From: Parapristionchus giblindavisi
Taxonomy: Eukaryota; Nematoda; Chromadorea; Rhabditida; Diplogasteridae
Direction: 5' to 3'
NCBI GenBank assembly: GCA_943737045.1
Contig: CALSFV010000215.1
Span: 1,466,991 to 1,530,990, forward strand
Length of the DNA: 64,000 bases
Positions 49,828 through 62,988 of this stretch are shown piece after piece. Both the position numbers and the translations under genes were made by a program. Position 1 is the first letter of the stretch. Each line of letters opens with the position of its first letter. The notes under the pieces are model-generated. The model was not told the DNA's origin. It was given only the letters and a program-made list of their open reading frames with translations, and did no database searches.

Positions 49828-52716
49828 CAACACCAGATTACAGTTTGACATGAACTGAAGTGTAGATTATTCAGAATTTTTTGCTCTTTCACGTGGTATA
49901 TGCTACGATATGCTACGATAAAGCATTGACGTGTCACGAATTCTTTATTGCCAAAAATGCATAATTCAATTTTGTTAATTCGGCTGAAGTGGCCGTTGTT
50001 CAACATGGGAACGTGCAAAATACTCAGAATTTTTTGCTCTTTCGTTTGGTATATGACACGCTGGGTCTAGCAGAAAATTTTTCATGTCAGGTAATCTTTT
50101 GGTCTTATCAGAGTGAAAGCTACTTTTGTACTTTGGGCATTGTGGAATCAACACCAGATTACAGTTTGACATGAACTGAAGTGTAGATTATTCAGAATTT
50201 GTTGCTCTTTCACGTGGTATATGCTACGATATGCTACGATAAAGCATTGACGTGTCACGAATTCTTTATTGCCAAAAATGCATAATTCAATTTTGTTAAT
50301 TCGGCTGAAGTGGCCGTTGTTCAACATGGGAACGTGCAAAATACTCAGAATTTTTTGCTCTTTCGTTTGGTATATGACACGCTGGGTCTAGCAGAAAATT
50401 TTTCATGTCAGGTAATCTTTTGGTCTTATCAGAGTGAAAGCTACTTTGGTACTTTGGGCATTGTGGAATCAACACCAGATTACAGTTTGACATGAACTGA
50501 AGTGTAGATTATTCAGAATTTTTTGCTCTTTCACGTGGTATATGCTACGATATGTTACGATAAAGCATTGACGTGTCACGAATTCTTTATTGCCAAAAAT
50601 GCATAATTCAATTTTGTTAATTCGGCTGCAGTGGCCGTTGTTCAACATGGGAACGTGCAAAATACTCAGAATTTTTTGCTCTTTCGTTTGGTATATGACA
50701 CGCTGGGTCTAGCAGAAAATTTTTCATGTCAGGTAATCTTTTGGTCTTATCAGAGTGAAAGCTACTTTTGTACTTTGGGCATTGTGGAATCAACACCAGA
50801 TTACAGTTTGACATGAACTGAAGTGTAGATTATTCAGAATTTTTTGCTCTTTCACGTGGTATATGCTACGATATGCTACGATAAAGCATTGACGTGTCAC
50901 GAATTCTTTATTGCCAAAAATGCATAATTCAATTTTGTTAATTCGGCTGCAGTGGCCGTTGTTCAACATGGGAACGTGCAAAATACTCAGAATTTTTTGC
51001 TCTTTCGTTTGGTATATGACACGCTGGGTCTAGCAGAAAATTTTTCATGTCAGGTAATCTTTTGGTCTTATCAGAGTGAAAGCTACTTTGGTACTTTGGG
51101 CATTGTGGAATCAACACCAGATTACAGTTTGACATGAACTGAAGTGTAGATTATTCAGAATTTTTCGCTCTTTCACGTGGTATATGCTACGATATGCTAC
51201 GATAAAGCATTGACGTGTCACGAATTCTTTATTGCCAAAAATGCATAATTCAATTTTGTTAATTCGGCTGAAGTGGCCGTTGTTCAACATGGGAACGTGC
51301 AAAATATTCAGAATTTTTTACTCTTTCGTTTGGTATATGACACGCTGGGTCTAGCAGAAAATTTTTCATGTCAGGTAATCTTTTGGTCTTATCAGAGTGA
51401 AAGCTACTTTGGTACTTTGGGCATTGTGGAATCAACACCAGATTACAGTTTGACATGAACTGAAGTGTAGATTATTCAGAATTTTTTGCTCTTTCACGTG
51501 GTATATGCTACGATATGCTACGATAAAGCATTGACGTGTCACGAATTCTTTATTGCCAAAAATGCATAATTCAATTTTGTTAATTCGGCTGAAGTGGCCG
51601 TTGTTCAACATGGGAACGTGCAAAATACTCAGAATTTTTTGCTCTTTCGTTTGGTATATGACACGCTGGGTCTAGCAGAAAATTTTTCATGTCAGGTAAT
51701 CTTTTGGTCTTATCAGAGTGAAAGCTACTTTGGTACTTTGGGCATTGTGGAATCAACACCAGATTACAGTTTGACATGAACTGAAGTGTAGATTATTCAG
51801 AATTTTTTGCTCTTTCACGTGGTATATGCTACGATATGCTACGATAAAGCATTGACGTGTCACGAATTCTTTATTGCCAAAAATGCATAATTCAATTTTG
51901 TTAATTCGGCTGCAGTGGCCGTTGTTCAACATGGGAACGTGCAAAATACTCAGAATTTTTTGCTCTTTCGTTTGGTATATGACACGCTGGGTCTAGCAGA
52001 AAATTTTTCATGTCAGGTAATCTTTTGGTCTTATCAGAGTGAAAGCTACTTTGGTACTTTGGGCATTGTGGAATCAAAACCAGATTACAGTTTGACATGA
52101 ACTGAAGTGTAGATTATTCAGAATTTTTTGCTCTTTCACGTGGTATATGCTACGATATGCTACGATAAAGCATTGACGTGTCACGAATTCTTTATTGCCA
52201 AAAATGCATAATTCAATTTTGTTAATTCGGCTGCAGTGGCCGTTGTTCAACATGGGAACGTGCAAAATACTCAGATTTTTTTGCTCTTTCGTTTGGTATA
52301 TGACACGCTGGGTCTAGCAGAAAATTTTTCATGTCAGGTAATCTTTTGGTCTTATCAGAGTGAAAGCTACTTTGGTACTTTGGGCATTGTGGAATCAACA
52401 CCAGATTACAGTTTGACATGAACTGAAGTGTAGATTATTCAGAATTTTTTGCTCTTTCACGTGGTATATGCTACGATATGCTACGATAAAGCATTGACGT
52501 GTCACGAATTCTTTATTGCCAAAAATGCATAATTCAATTTTGTTAATTCGGCTGAAGTGGCCGTTGTTCAACATGGGAACGTGCAAAATACTCAGAATTT
52601 TTTGCTCTTTCGTTTGGTATATGACACGCTGGGTCTAGCAGAAAATTTTTCATGTCAGGTAATCTTTTGGTCTTATCAGAGTGAAAGCTACTTTTGTACT
52701 TTGGGCATTGTGGAAT

Positions 52717-54642
52717 CAACACCAGATTACAGTTTGACATGAACTGAAGTGTAGATTATTCAGAATTTTTTGCTCTTTCACGTGGTATATGCTACGATAT
52801 GCTACGATAAAGCATTGACGTGTCACGAATTCTTTATTGCCAAAAATGCATAATTCAATTTTGTTAATTCGGCTGCAGTGGCCGTTGTTCAACATGGGAA
52901 CGTGCAAAATACTCAGAATTTTTTGCTCTTTCGTTTGGTATATGACACGCTGGGTCTAGCAGAAAATTTTTCATGTCAGGTAATCTTTTGGTCTTATCAG
53001 AGTGAAAGCTACTTTTGTACTTTGGGCATTGTGGAATCAACACCAGATTACAGTTTGACATGAACTGAAGTGTAGATTATTCAGAATTTTTTGCTCTTTC
53101 ACGTGGTATATGCTACGATATGCTACGATAAAGCATTGACGTGTCACGAATTCTTTATTGCCAAAAATGCATAATTCAATTTTGTTAATTCGGCTGAAGT
53201 GGCCGTTGTTCAACATGGGAACGTGCAAAATACTCAGAATTTTTTGCTCTTTCGTTTGGTATATGACACGCTGGGTCTAGCAGAAAATTTTTCATGTCAG
53301 GTAATCTTTTGGTCTTATCAGAGTGAAAGCTACTTTGGTACTTTGGGCATTGTGGAATCAACACCAGATTACAGTTTGACATGAACTGAAGTGTAGATTA
53401 TTCAGAATTTTTTGCTCTTTCACGTGGTATATGCTACGATATGCTACGATAAAGCATTGACGTGTCACGAATTCTTTATTGCCAAAAATGCATAATTCAA
53501 TTTTGTTAATTCGGCTGCAGTGGCCGTTGTTCAACATGGGAACGTGCAAAATACTCAGATTTTTTTGCTCTTTCGTTTGGTATATGACACGCTGGGTCTA
53601 GCAGAAAATTTTTCATGTCAGGTAATCTTTTGGTCTTATCAGAGTGAAAGCTACTTTTGTACTTTGGGCATTGTGGAATCAACACCAGATTACAGTTTGA
53701 CATGAACTGAAGTGTAGATTATTCAGAATTTTTTGCTCTTTCACGTGGTATATGCTACGATATGCTACGATAAAGCATTGACGTGTCACGAATTCTTTAT
53801 TGCCAAAAATGCATAATTCAATTTTGTTAATTCGGCTGCAGTGGCCGTTGTTCAACATGGGAACGTGCAAAATACTCAGAATTTTTTGCTCTTTCGTTTG
53901 GTATATGACACGCTGGGTCTAGCAGAAAATTTTTCATGTCAGGTAATCTTTTGGTCTTATCAGAGTGAAAGCTACTTTTGTACTTTGGGCATTGTGGAAT
54001 CAACACCAGATTACAGTTTGACATGAACTGAAGTGTAGATTATTCAGAATTTTTTGCTCTTTCACGTGGTATATGCTACGATATGCTACGATAAAGCATT
54101 GACGTGTCACGAATTCTTTATTGCCAAAAATGCATAATTCAATTTTGTTAATTCGGCTGAAGTGGCCGTTGTTCAACATGGGAACGTGCAAAATACTCAG
54201 AATTTTTTGCTCTTTCGTTTGGTATATGACACGCTGGGTCTAGCAGAAAATTTTTCATGTCAGGTAATCTTTTGGTCTTATCAGAGTGAAAGCTACTTTG
54301 GTACTTTGGGCATTGTGGAATCAACACCAGATTACAGTTTGACATGAACTGAAGTGTAGATTATTCAGAATTTTTTGCTCTTTCACGTGGTATATGCTAC
54401 GATATGCTACGATAAAGCATTGACGTGTCACGAATTCTTTATTGCCAAAAATGCATAATTCAATTTTGTTAATTCGGCTGCAGTGGCCGTTGTTCAACAT
54501 GGGAACGTGCAAAATACTCAGAATTTTTTGCTCTTTCGTTTGGTATATGACACGCTGGGTCTAGCAGAAAATTTTTCATGTCAGGTAATCTTTTGGTCTT
54601 ATCAGAGTGAAAGCTACTTTTGTACTTTGGGCATTGTGGAAT
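52717..54642. repeat. Two three-unit blocks (963 bp each)
   Basis: Units 52717, 53038 and 53359 are T300/ctgcag, G300/ctgaag and T300/ctgcag. Units 53680, 54001 and 54322 repeat that order. The unit at 53359 has a private 'cagatttttttt'. Evidence is the order of two variable sites only, so the block borders are approximate. Confidence 0.6.
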
Positions 54643-55926
54643 CAACACCAGATTACAGTTTGACATGAACTGAAGTGTAGATTATTCAGAATTTTTTGCT
54701 CTTTCACGTGGTATATGCTACGATATGCTACGATAAAGCATTGACGTGTCACGAATTCTTTATTGCCAAAAATGCATAATTCAATTTTGTTAATTCGGCT
54801 GCAGTGGCCGTTGTTCAACATGGGAACGTGCAAAATACTCAGAATTTTTTGCTCTTTCGTTTGGTATATGACACGCTGGGTCTAGCAGAAAATTTTTCAT
54901 GTCAGGTAATCTTTTGGTCTTATCAGAGTGAAAGCTACTTTTGTACTTTGGGCATTGTGGAATCAACACCAGATTACAGTTTGACATGAACTGAAGTGTA
55001 GATTATTCAGAATTTTTTGCTCTTTCACGTGGTATATGCTACGATATGCTACGATAAAGCATTGACGTGTCACGAATTCTTTATTGCCAAAAATGCATAA
55101 TTCAATTTTGTTAATTCGGCTGAAGTGGCCGTTGTTCAACATGGGAACGTGCAAAATACTCAGAATTTTTTGCTCTTTCGTTTGGTATATGACACGCTGG
55201 GTCTAGCAGAAAATTTTTCATGTCAGGTAATCTTTTGGTCTTATCAGAGTGAAAGCTACTTTTGTACTTTGGGCATTGTGGAATCAACACCAGATTACAG
55301 TTTGACATGAACTGAAGTGTAGATTATTCAGAATTTTTTGCTCTTTCACGTGGTATATGCTACGATATGCTACGATAAAGCATTGACGTGTCACGAATTC
55401 TTTATTGCCAAAAATGCATAATTCAATTTTGTTAATTCGGCTGAAGTGGCCGTTGTTCAACATGGGAACGTGCAAAATACTCAGAATTTTTTGCTCTTTC
55501 GTTTGGTATATGACACGCTGGGTCTAGCAGAAAATTTTTCATGTCAGGTAATCTTTTGGTCTTATCAGAGTGAAAGCTACTTTTGTACTTTGGGCATTGT
55601 GGAATCAACACCAGATTACAGTTTGACATGAACTGAAGTGTAGATTATTCAGAATTTTTTGCTCTTTCACGTGGTATATGCTACGATATGCTACGATAAA
55701 GCATTGACGTGTCACGAATTCTTTATTGCCAAAAATGCATAATTCAATTTTGTTAATTCGGCTGCAGTGGCCGTTGTTCAACATGGGAACGTGCAAAATA
55801 CTCAGAATTTTTTGCTCTTTCGTTTGGTATATGACACGCTGGGTCTAGCAGAAAATTTTTCATGTCAGGTAATCTTTTGGTCTTATCAGAGTGAAAGCTA
55901 CTTTTGTACTTTGGGCATTGTGGAAT

Positions 55927-57210
55927 CAACACCAGATTACAGTTTGACATGAACTGAAGTGTAGATTATTCAGAATTGTTTGCTCTTTCACGTGGTATAT
56001 GCTACGATATGCTACGATAAAGCATTGACGTGTCACGAATTCTTTATTGCCAAAAATGCATAATTCAATTTTGTTAATTCGGCTGAAGTGGCCGTTGTTC
56101 AACATGGGAACGTGCAAAATATTCAGAATTTTTTACTCTTTCGTTTGGTATATGACACGCTGGGTCTAGCAGAAAATTTTTCATGTCAGGTAATCTTTTG
56201 GTCTTATCAGAGTGAAAGCTACTTTGGTACTTTGGGCATTGTGGAATCAACACCAGATTACAGTTTGACATGAACTGAAGTGTAGATTATTCAGAATTTT
56301 TTGCTCTTTCACGTGGTATATGCTACGATATGCTACGATAAAGCATTGACGTGTCACGAATTCTTTATTGCCAAAAATGCATAATTCAATTTTGTTAATT
56401 CGGCTGAAGTGGCCGTTGTTCAACATGGGAACGTGCAAAATACTCAGAATTTTTTGCTCTTTCGTTTGGTATATGACACGCTGGGTCTAGCAGAAAATTT
56501 TTCATGTCAGGTAATCTTTTGGTCTTATCAGAGTGAAAGCTACTTTGGTACTTTGGGCATTGTGGAATCAACACCAGATTACAGTTTGACATGAACTGAA
56601 GTGTAGATTATTCAGAATTTTTTGCTCTTTCACGTGGTATATGCTACGATATGCTACGATAAAGCATTGACGTGTCACGAATTCTTTATTGCCAAAAATG
56701 CATAATTCAATTTTGTTAATTCGGCTGCAGTGGCCGTTGTTCAACATGGGAACGTGCAAAATACTCAGAATTTTTTGCCCTTTCGTTTGGTATATGACAC
56801 GCTGGGTCTAGCAGAAAATTTTTCATGTCAGGTAATCTTTTGGTCTTATCAGAGTGAAAGCTACTTTGGTACTTTGGGCATTGTGGAATCAACACCAGAT
56901 TACAGTTTGACATGAACTGAAGTGTAGATTATTCAGAATTTTTTGCTCTTTCACGTGGTATATGCTACGATATGCTACGATAAAGCATTGACGTGTCACG
57001 AATTCTTTATTGCCAAAAATGCATAATTCAATTTTGTTAATTCGGCTGCAGTGGCCGTTGTTCAACATGGGAACGTGCAAAATACTCAGAATTTTTTGCT
57101 CTTTCGTTTGGTATATGACACGCTGGGTCTAGCAGAAAATTTTTCATGTCAGGTAATCTTTTGGTCTTATCAGAGTGAAAGCTACTTTTGTACTTTGGGC
57201 ATTGTGGAAT
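55927..57210. repeat. Four-unit segment of a seven-unit period, copy 1
   Basis: The order is 'atattcag' with 'ttttactc' and 'ctgaag'; 'ctgaag'; 'ttgccctttcg'; T at 300. The rare markers recur 2,247 bp (seven units) downstream. An older copy of the first unit lies at about 51,305 (and at about 29,690). Confidence 0.82.
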
Positions 57211-58173
57211 CAACACCAGATTACAGTTTGACATGAACTGAAGTGTAGATTATTCAGAATTTTTTGCTCTTTCACGTGGTATATGCTACGATATGCTACG
57301 ATAAAGCATTGACGTGTCACGAATTCTTTATTGCCAAAAATGCATAATTCAATTTTGTTAATTCGGCTGAAGTGGCCGTTGTTCAACATGGGAACGTGCA
57401 AAATACTCAGAATTTTTTGCTCTTTCGTTTGGTATATGACACGCTGGGTCTAGCAGAAAATTTTTCATGTCAGGTAATCTTTTGGTCTTATCAGAGTGAA
57501 AGCTACTTTTGTACTTTGGGCATTGTGGAATCAACACCAGATTACAGTTTGACATGAACTGAAGTGTAGATTATTCAGAATTTTTTGCTCTTTCACGTGG
57601 TATATGCTACGATATGCTACGATAAAGCATTGACGTGTCACGAATTCTTTATTGCCAAAAATGCATAATTCAATTTTGTTAATTCGGCTGAAGTGGCCGT
57701 TGTTCAACATGGGAACGTGCAAAATACTCAGAATTTTTTGCTCTTTCGTTTGGTATATGACACGCTGGGTCTAGCAGAAAATTTTTCATGTCAGGTAATC
57801 TTTTGGTCTTATCAGAGTGAAAGCTACTTTTGTACTTTGGGCATTGTGGAATCAACACCAGATTACAGTTTGACATGAACTGAAGTGTAGATTATTCAGA
57901 ATTTTTTGCTCTTTCACGTGGTATATGCTACGATATGCTACGATAAAGCATTGACGTGTCACGAATTCTTTATTGCCAAAAATGCATAATTCAATTTTGT
58001 TAATTCGGCTGCAGTGGCCGTTGTTCAACATGGGAACGTGCAAAATACTCAGAATTTTTTGCTCTTTCGTTTGGTATATGACACGCTGGGTCTAGCAGAA
58101 AATTTTTCATGTCAGGTAATCTTTTGGTCTTATCAGAGTGAAAGCTACTTTTGTACTTTGGGCATTGTGGAAT

Positions 58174-59457
58174 CAACACCAGATTACAGTTTGACATGAA
58201 CTGAAGTGTAGATTATTCAGAATTTTTTGCTCTTTCACGTGGTATATGCTACGATATGCTACGATAAAGCATTGACGTGTCACGAATTCTTTATTGCCAA
58301 AAATGCATAATTCAATTTTGTTAATTCGGCTGAAGTGGCCGTTGTTCAACATGGGAACGTGCAAAATATTCAGAATTTTTTACTCTTTCGTTTGGTATAT
58401 GACACGCTGGGTCTAGCAGAAAATTTTTCATGTCAGGTAATCTTTTGGTCTTATCAGAGTGAAAGCTACTTTGGTACTTTGGGCATTGTGGAATCAACAC
58501 CAGATTACAGTTTGACATGAACTGAAGTGTAGATTATTCAGAATTTTTTGCTCTTTCACGTGGTATATGCTACGATATGCTACGATAAAGCATTGACGTG
58601 TCACGAATTCTTTATTGCCAAAAATGCATAATTCAATTTTGTTAATTCGGCTGAAGTGGCCGTTGTTCAACATGGGAACGTGCAAAATACTCAGAATTTT
58701 TTGCTCTTTCGTTTGGTATATGACACGCTGGGTCTAGCAGAAAATTTTTCATGTCAGGTAATCTTTTGGTCTTATCAGAGTGAAAGCTACTTTGGTACTT
58801 TGGGCATTGTGGAATCAACACCAGATTACAGTTTGACATGAACTGAAGTGTAGATTATTCAGAATTTTTTGCTCTTTCACGTGGTATATGCTACGATATG
58901 CTACGATAAAGCATTGACGTGTCACGAATTCTTTATTGCCAAAAATGCATAATTCAATTTTGTTAATTCGGCTGCAGTGGCCGTTGTTCAACATGGGAAC
59001 GTGCAAAATACTCAGAATTTTTTGCCCTTTCGTTTGGTATATGACACGCTGGGTCTAGCAGAAAATTTTTCATGTCAGGTAATCTTTTGGTCTTATCAGA
59101 GTGAAAGCTACTTTGGTACTTTGGGCATTGTGGAATCAACACCAGATTACAGTTTGACATGAACTGAAGTGTAGATTATTCAGAATTTTTTGCTCTTTCA
59201 CGTGGTATATGCTACGATATGCTACGATAAAGCATTGACGTGTCACGAATTCTTTATTGCCAAAAATGCATAATTCAATTTTGTTAATTCGGCTGCAGTG
59301 GCCGTTGTTCAACATGGGAACGTGCAAAATACTCAGAATTTTTTGCTCTTTCGTTTGGTATATGACACGCTGGGTCTAGCAGAAAATTTTTCATGTCAGG
59401 TAATCTTTTGGTCTTATCAGAGTGAAAGCTACTTTTGTACTTTGGGCATTGTGGAAT
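58174..59457. repeat. Four-unit segment of a seven-unit period, copy 2
   Basis: 'atattcag' (about 58,368) and 'ttgccctttcg' (about 59,024) lie exactly 2,247 bp after their counterparts at about 56,121 and 56,777. The order of the four units is the same. After this the series changes to 'cagcatggg' units. Confidence 0.82.
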
Positions 59458-59778
59458 CAACACCAGATTACAGTTTGACATGAACTGAAGTGTAGATTAT
59501 TCAGAATTTTTTGCTCTTTCACGTGGTATATGCTACGATATGCTACGATAAAGCATTGACGTGTCACGAATTCTTTATTGCCAAAAATGCATAATTCAAT
59601 TTTGTTAATTCGGCTGCAGTGGCCGTTGTTCAGCATGGGAACGTGCAAAATACTCAGAATTTTTTGCTCTTTCGTTTGGTATATGACACGCTGGGTCTAG
59701 CAGAAAATTTTTCATGTCAGGTAATCTTTTGGTCTTATCAGAGTGAAAGCTACTTTGGTACTTTGGGCATTGTGGAAT

Positions 59779-60097
59779 CAACACCAGATTACAGTTTGAC
59801 ATGAACTGAAGTGTAGATTATTCAGAATTTTTTGCTCTTTCACGTGGTATATGCTACGATATGCTACGATAAAGCATTGACGTGTCACGAATTCTTTATT
59901 GCCAAAAATGCATAATTCAATTTTGTTAATTCGTCTGCATGGCCGTTGTTCAACATGGGAACGTGCAAAATACTCAGATTTTTTGCTCTTTCGTTTGGTA
60001 TATGACACGCTGGGTCTAGCAGAAAATTTTTCATGTCAGGTAATCTTTTGGTCTTATCAGAGTGAAAGCTACTTTTGTACTTTGGGCATTGTGGAAT
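59779..60097. repeat. 319-bp unit with two 1-bp deletions
   Basis: 'gtctgcatggcc' lacks one G (59939/59940), and 'cagattttttgc' lacks one A after 59978. Both are in a unit that otherwise matches its neighbour two units on. It could be true divergence or consensus error. Confidence 0.85.
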
Positions 60098-60739
60098 CAA
60101 CACCAGATTACAGTTTGACATGAACTGAAGTGTAGATTATTCAGAATTTTTTGCTCTTTCACGTGGTATATGCTACGATATGCTACGATAAAGCATTGAC
60201 GTGTCACGAATTCTTTATTGCCAAAAATGCATAATTCAATTTTGTTAATTCGGCTGCAGTGGCCGTTGTTCAGCATGGGAACGTGCAAAATACTCAGAAT
60301 TTTTTGCTCTTTCGTTTGGTATATGACACGCTGGGTCTAGCAGAAAATTTTTCATGTCAGGTAATCTTTTGGTCTTATCAGAGTGAAAGCTACTTTGGTA
60401 CTTTGGGCATTGTGGAATCAACACCAGATTACAGTTTGACATGAACTGAAGTGTAGATTATTCAGAATTTTTTGCTCTTTCACGTGGTATATGCTACGAT
60501 ATGCTACGATAAAGCATTGACGTGTCACGAATTCTTTATTGCCAAAAATGCATAATTCAATTTTGTTAATTCGTCTGCAGTGGCCGTTGTTCAACATGGG
60601 AACGTGCAAAATACTCAGAATTTTTTGCTCTTTCGTTTGGTATATGACACGCTGGGTCTAGCAGAAAATTTTTCATGTCAGGTAATCTTTTGGTCTTATC
60701 AGAGTGAAAGCTACTTTTGTACTTTGGGCATTGTGGAAT

Positions 60740-61061
60740 CAACACCAGATTACAGTTTGACATGAACTGAAGTGTAGATTATTCAGAATTTTTTTGCTCT
60801 TTCACGTGGTATATGCTACGATATGCTACGATAAAGCATTGACGTGTCACGAATTCTTTATTGCCAAAAATGCATAATTCAATTTTGTTAATTCGGCTGC
60901 AGTGGCCGTTGTTCAGCATGGGAACGTGCAAAATACTCAGAATTTTTTGCTCTTTCGTTTGGTATATGACACGCTGGGTCTAGCAGAAAATTTTTCATGT
61001 CAGGTAATCTTTTGGTCTTATCAGAGTGAAAGCTACTTTGGTACTTTGGGCATTGTGGAAT
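60740..61061. repeat. 322-bp unit with extra T
   Basis: The first T tract has seven T (60789-60795). This is the same type of change as at 35,045 but on a different unit background. Confidence 0.88.
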
Positions 61062-61703
61062 CAACACCAGATTACAGTTTGACATGAACTGAAGTGTAGA
61101 TTATTCAGAATTTTTTGCTCTTTCACGTGGTATATGCTACGATATGCTACGATAAAGCATTGACGTGTCACGAATTCTTTATTGCCAAAAATGCATAATT
61201 CAATTTTGTTAATTCGTCTGCAGTGGCCGTTGTTCAACATGGGAACGTGCAAAATACTCAGAATTTTTTGCTCTTTCGTTTGGTATATGACACGCTGGGT
61301 CTAGCAGAAAATTTTTCATGTCAGGTAATCTTTTGGTCTTATCAGAGTGAAAGCTACTTTGGTACTTTGGGCATTGTGGAATCAACACCAGATTACAGTT
61401 TGACATGAACTGAAGTGTAGATTATTCAGAATTTTTTGCTCTTTCACGTGGTATATGCTACGATATGCTACGATAAAGCATTGACGTGTCACGAATTCTT
61501 TATTGCCAAAAATGCATAATTCAATTTTGTTAATTCGGCTGCAGTGGCCGTTGTTCAACATGGGAACGTGCAAAATACTCAGAATTTTTTGCTCTTTCGT
61601 TTGGTATATGACACGCTGGGTCTAGCAGAAAATTTTTCATGTCAGGTAATCTTTTGGTCTTATCAGAGTGAAAGCTACTTTTGTACTTTGGGCATTGTGG
61701 AAT

Positions 61704-62025
61704 CAACACCAGATTACAGTTTGACATGAACTGAAGTGTAGATTATTCAGAATTTTTTGCTCTTTCACGTGGTATATGCTACGATATGCTACGATAAAGC
61801 ATTGACGTGTCACGAATTCTTTATTGCCAAAAATGCATAATTCAATTTTGTTAATTCGGCTGCAGTGGCCGTTGTTCAGCATGGGAACGTGCAAAATACT
61901 CAGAATTTTTTGCTCTTTCGTTTGGTATATGACACGCTGGGTCTAGCAGAAAATTTTTCATGTCAGGTAATCTTTTGGTCTTATCAGAGTGAAAGCTACT
62001 TTGGTACTTTGGGGCATTGTGGAAT
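61704..62025. repeat. 322-bp unit with extra G
   Basis: The unit reads 'tttggggcattg' (62011-62014) where other units have three G. The tandem descendant at 62989 has three G, so the extra base arose after that duplication or is an error. Confidence 0.88.
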
Positions 62026-62988
62026 CAACACCAGATTACAGTTTGACATGAACTGAAGTGTAGATTATTCAGAATTTTTTGCTCTTTCACGTGGTATATG
62101 CTACGATATGCTACGATAAAGCATTGACGTGTCACGAATTCTTTATTGCCAAAAATGCATAATTCAATTTTGTTAATTCTGCTGCAGTGGCCGTTGTTCA
62201 ACATGGGAACGTGCAAAATACTCAGAATTTTTTGCTCTTTCGTTTGGTATATGACACGCTGGGTCTAGCAGAAAATTTTTCATGTCAGGTAATCTTTTGG
62301 TCTTATCAGAGTGAAAGCTACTTTGGTACTTTGGGCATTGTGGAATCAACACCAGATTACAGTTTGACATGAACTGAAGTGTAGATTATTCAGAATTTTT
62401 TGCTCTTTCACGTGGTATATGCTACGATATGCTACGATAAAGCATTGACGTGTCACGAATTCTTTATTGCCAAAAATGCATAATTCAATTTTGTTAATTC
62501 GGCTGCAGTGGCCGTTGTTCAACATGGGAACGTGCAAAATACTCAGAATTTTTTGCTCTTTCGTTTGGTATATGACACGCTGGGTCTAGCAGAAAATTTT
62601 TCATGTCAGGTAATCTTTTGGTCTTATCAGAGTGAAAGCTACTTTGGTACTTTGGGCATTGTGGAATCAACACCAGATTATAGTTTGACATGAACTGAAG
62701 TGTAGATTATTCAGAATTTTTTGCTCTTTCACGTGGTATATGCTACGATATGCTACGATAAAGCATTGACGTGTCACGAATTCTTTATTGCCAAAAATGC
62801 ATAATTCAATTTTGTTAATTCGGCTGCAGTGGCCGTTGTTCAACATGGGAACGTGCAAAATACTCAGAATTTTTTGCTCTTTCGTTTGGTATATGACACG
62901 CTGGGTCTAGCAGAAAATTTTTCATGTCAGGTAATCTTTTGGTCTTATCAGAGTGAAAGCTACTTTGGTACTTTGGGCATTGTGGAAT
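61704..62988. repeat. Four-unit block at the array's right side, copy 1
   Basis: The order is 'cagcatggg'; 'aattctgctgc' (about 62,178); common; 'attatagttt' (about 62,680). It is repeated immediately at 62989 onward, with markers 1,284 bp apart. 'aattctgctgc' and 'attatagttt' are found nowhere else in the window. Confidence 0.9.

Larger units (their letters stand above)
30459..52074. repeat. Macro-unit copy 2 (21,616 bp, 68 units)
   Basis: This copy starts with the same 'attatacag' and 'catagcgg' units that start copy 1 and lies directly behind it. It is 4,040 bp longer. The excess is one extra 1,787-bp block (33209-34995), seven extra full units (eight more in the domain II-like part and one fewer in the domain III-like part), and 6 bp (no 5-bp deletion, one extra T at 35,045-35,051). 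Composition is 64 full units plus 182, 182, 322 and 386 bp. After 52074 the array continues with domain III-type units, as expected for a tandem duplication that ended inside that domain. Confidence 0.87.
49828..59457. repeat. Domain III-like segment with 'ctgaagtgg' units
   Basis: The first seven units (to 52074) belong to macro-copy 2. The rest is the old continuation of the array. Units alternate between 'ctgcagtgg' and 'ctgaagtgg', and between G and T at position 300. Markers are 'gatatgttacg' (about 50,554), 'tttttcgctc' (about 51,163), and 'cagatttttttt' (about 52,274 and 53,558, which is 1,284 bp or four units apart). None of the domain II variants occur here. Confidence 0.85.
59458..61382. 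repeat. Alternating two-unit blocks (about 642 bp)
   Basis: Units with 'cagcatggg' (59458, 60098, 60740) alternate with 'cgtctgcag' or 'cgtctgcat' units (59779, 60419, 61062). 'cgtctgcag' otherwise occurs only in the domain II segments, so its presence here suggests a separate transfer or an old shared variant. Confidence 0.8.

Noticed and set aside
59885..60123. Longer frames of 74-78 codons near 60 kb
   Set aside because: They result from the two 1-bp deletions in the 319-bp unit, which join neighbouring frames. They are not new genes.
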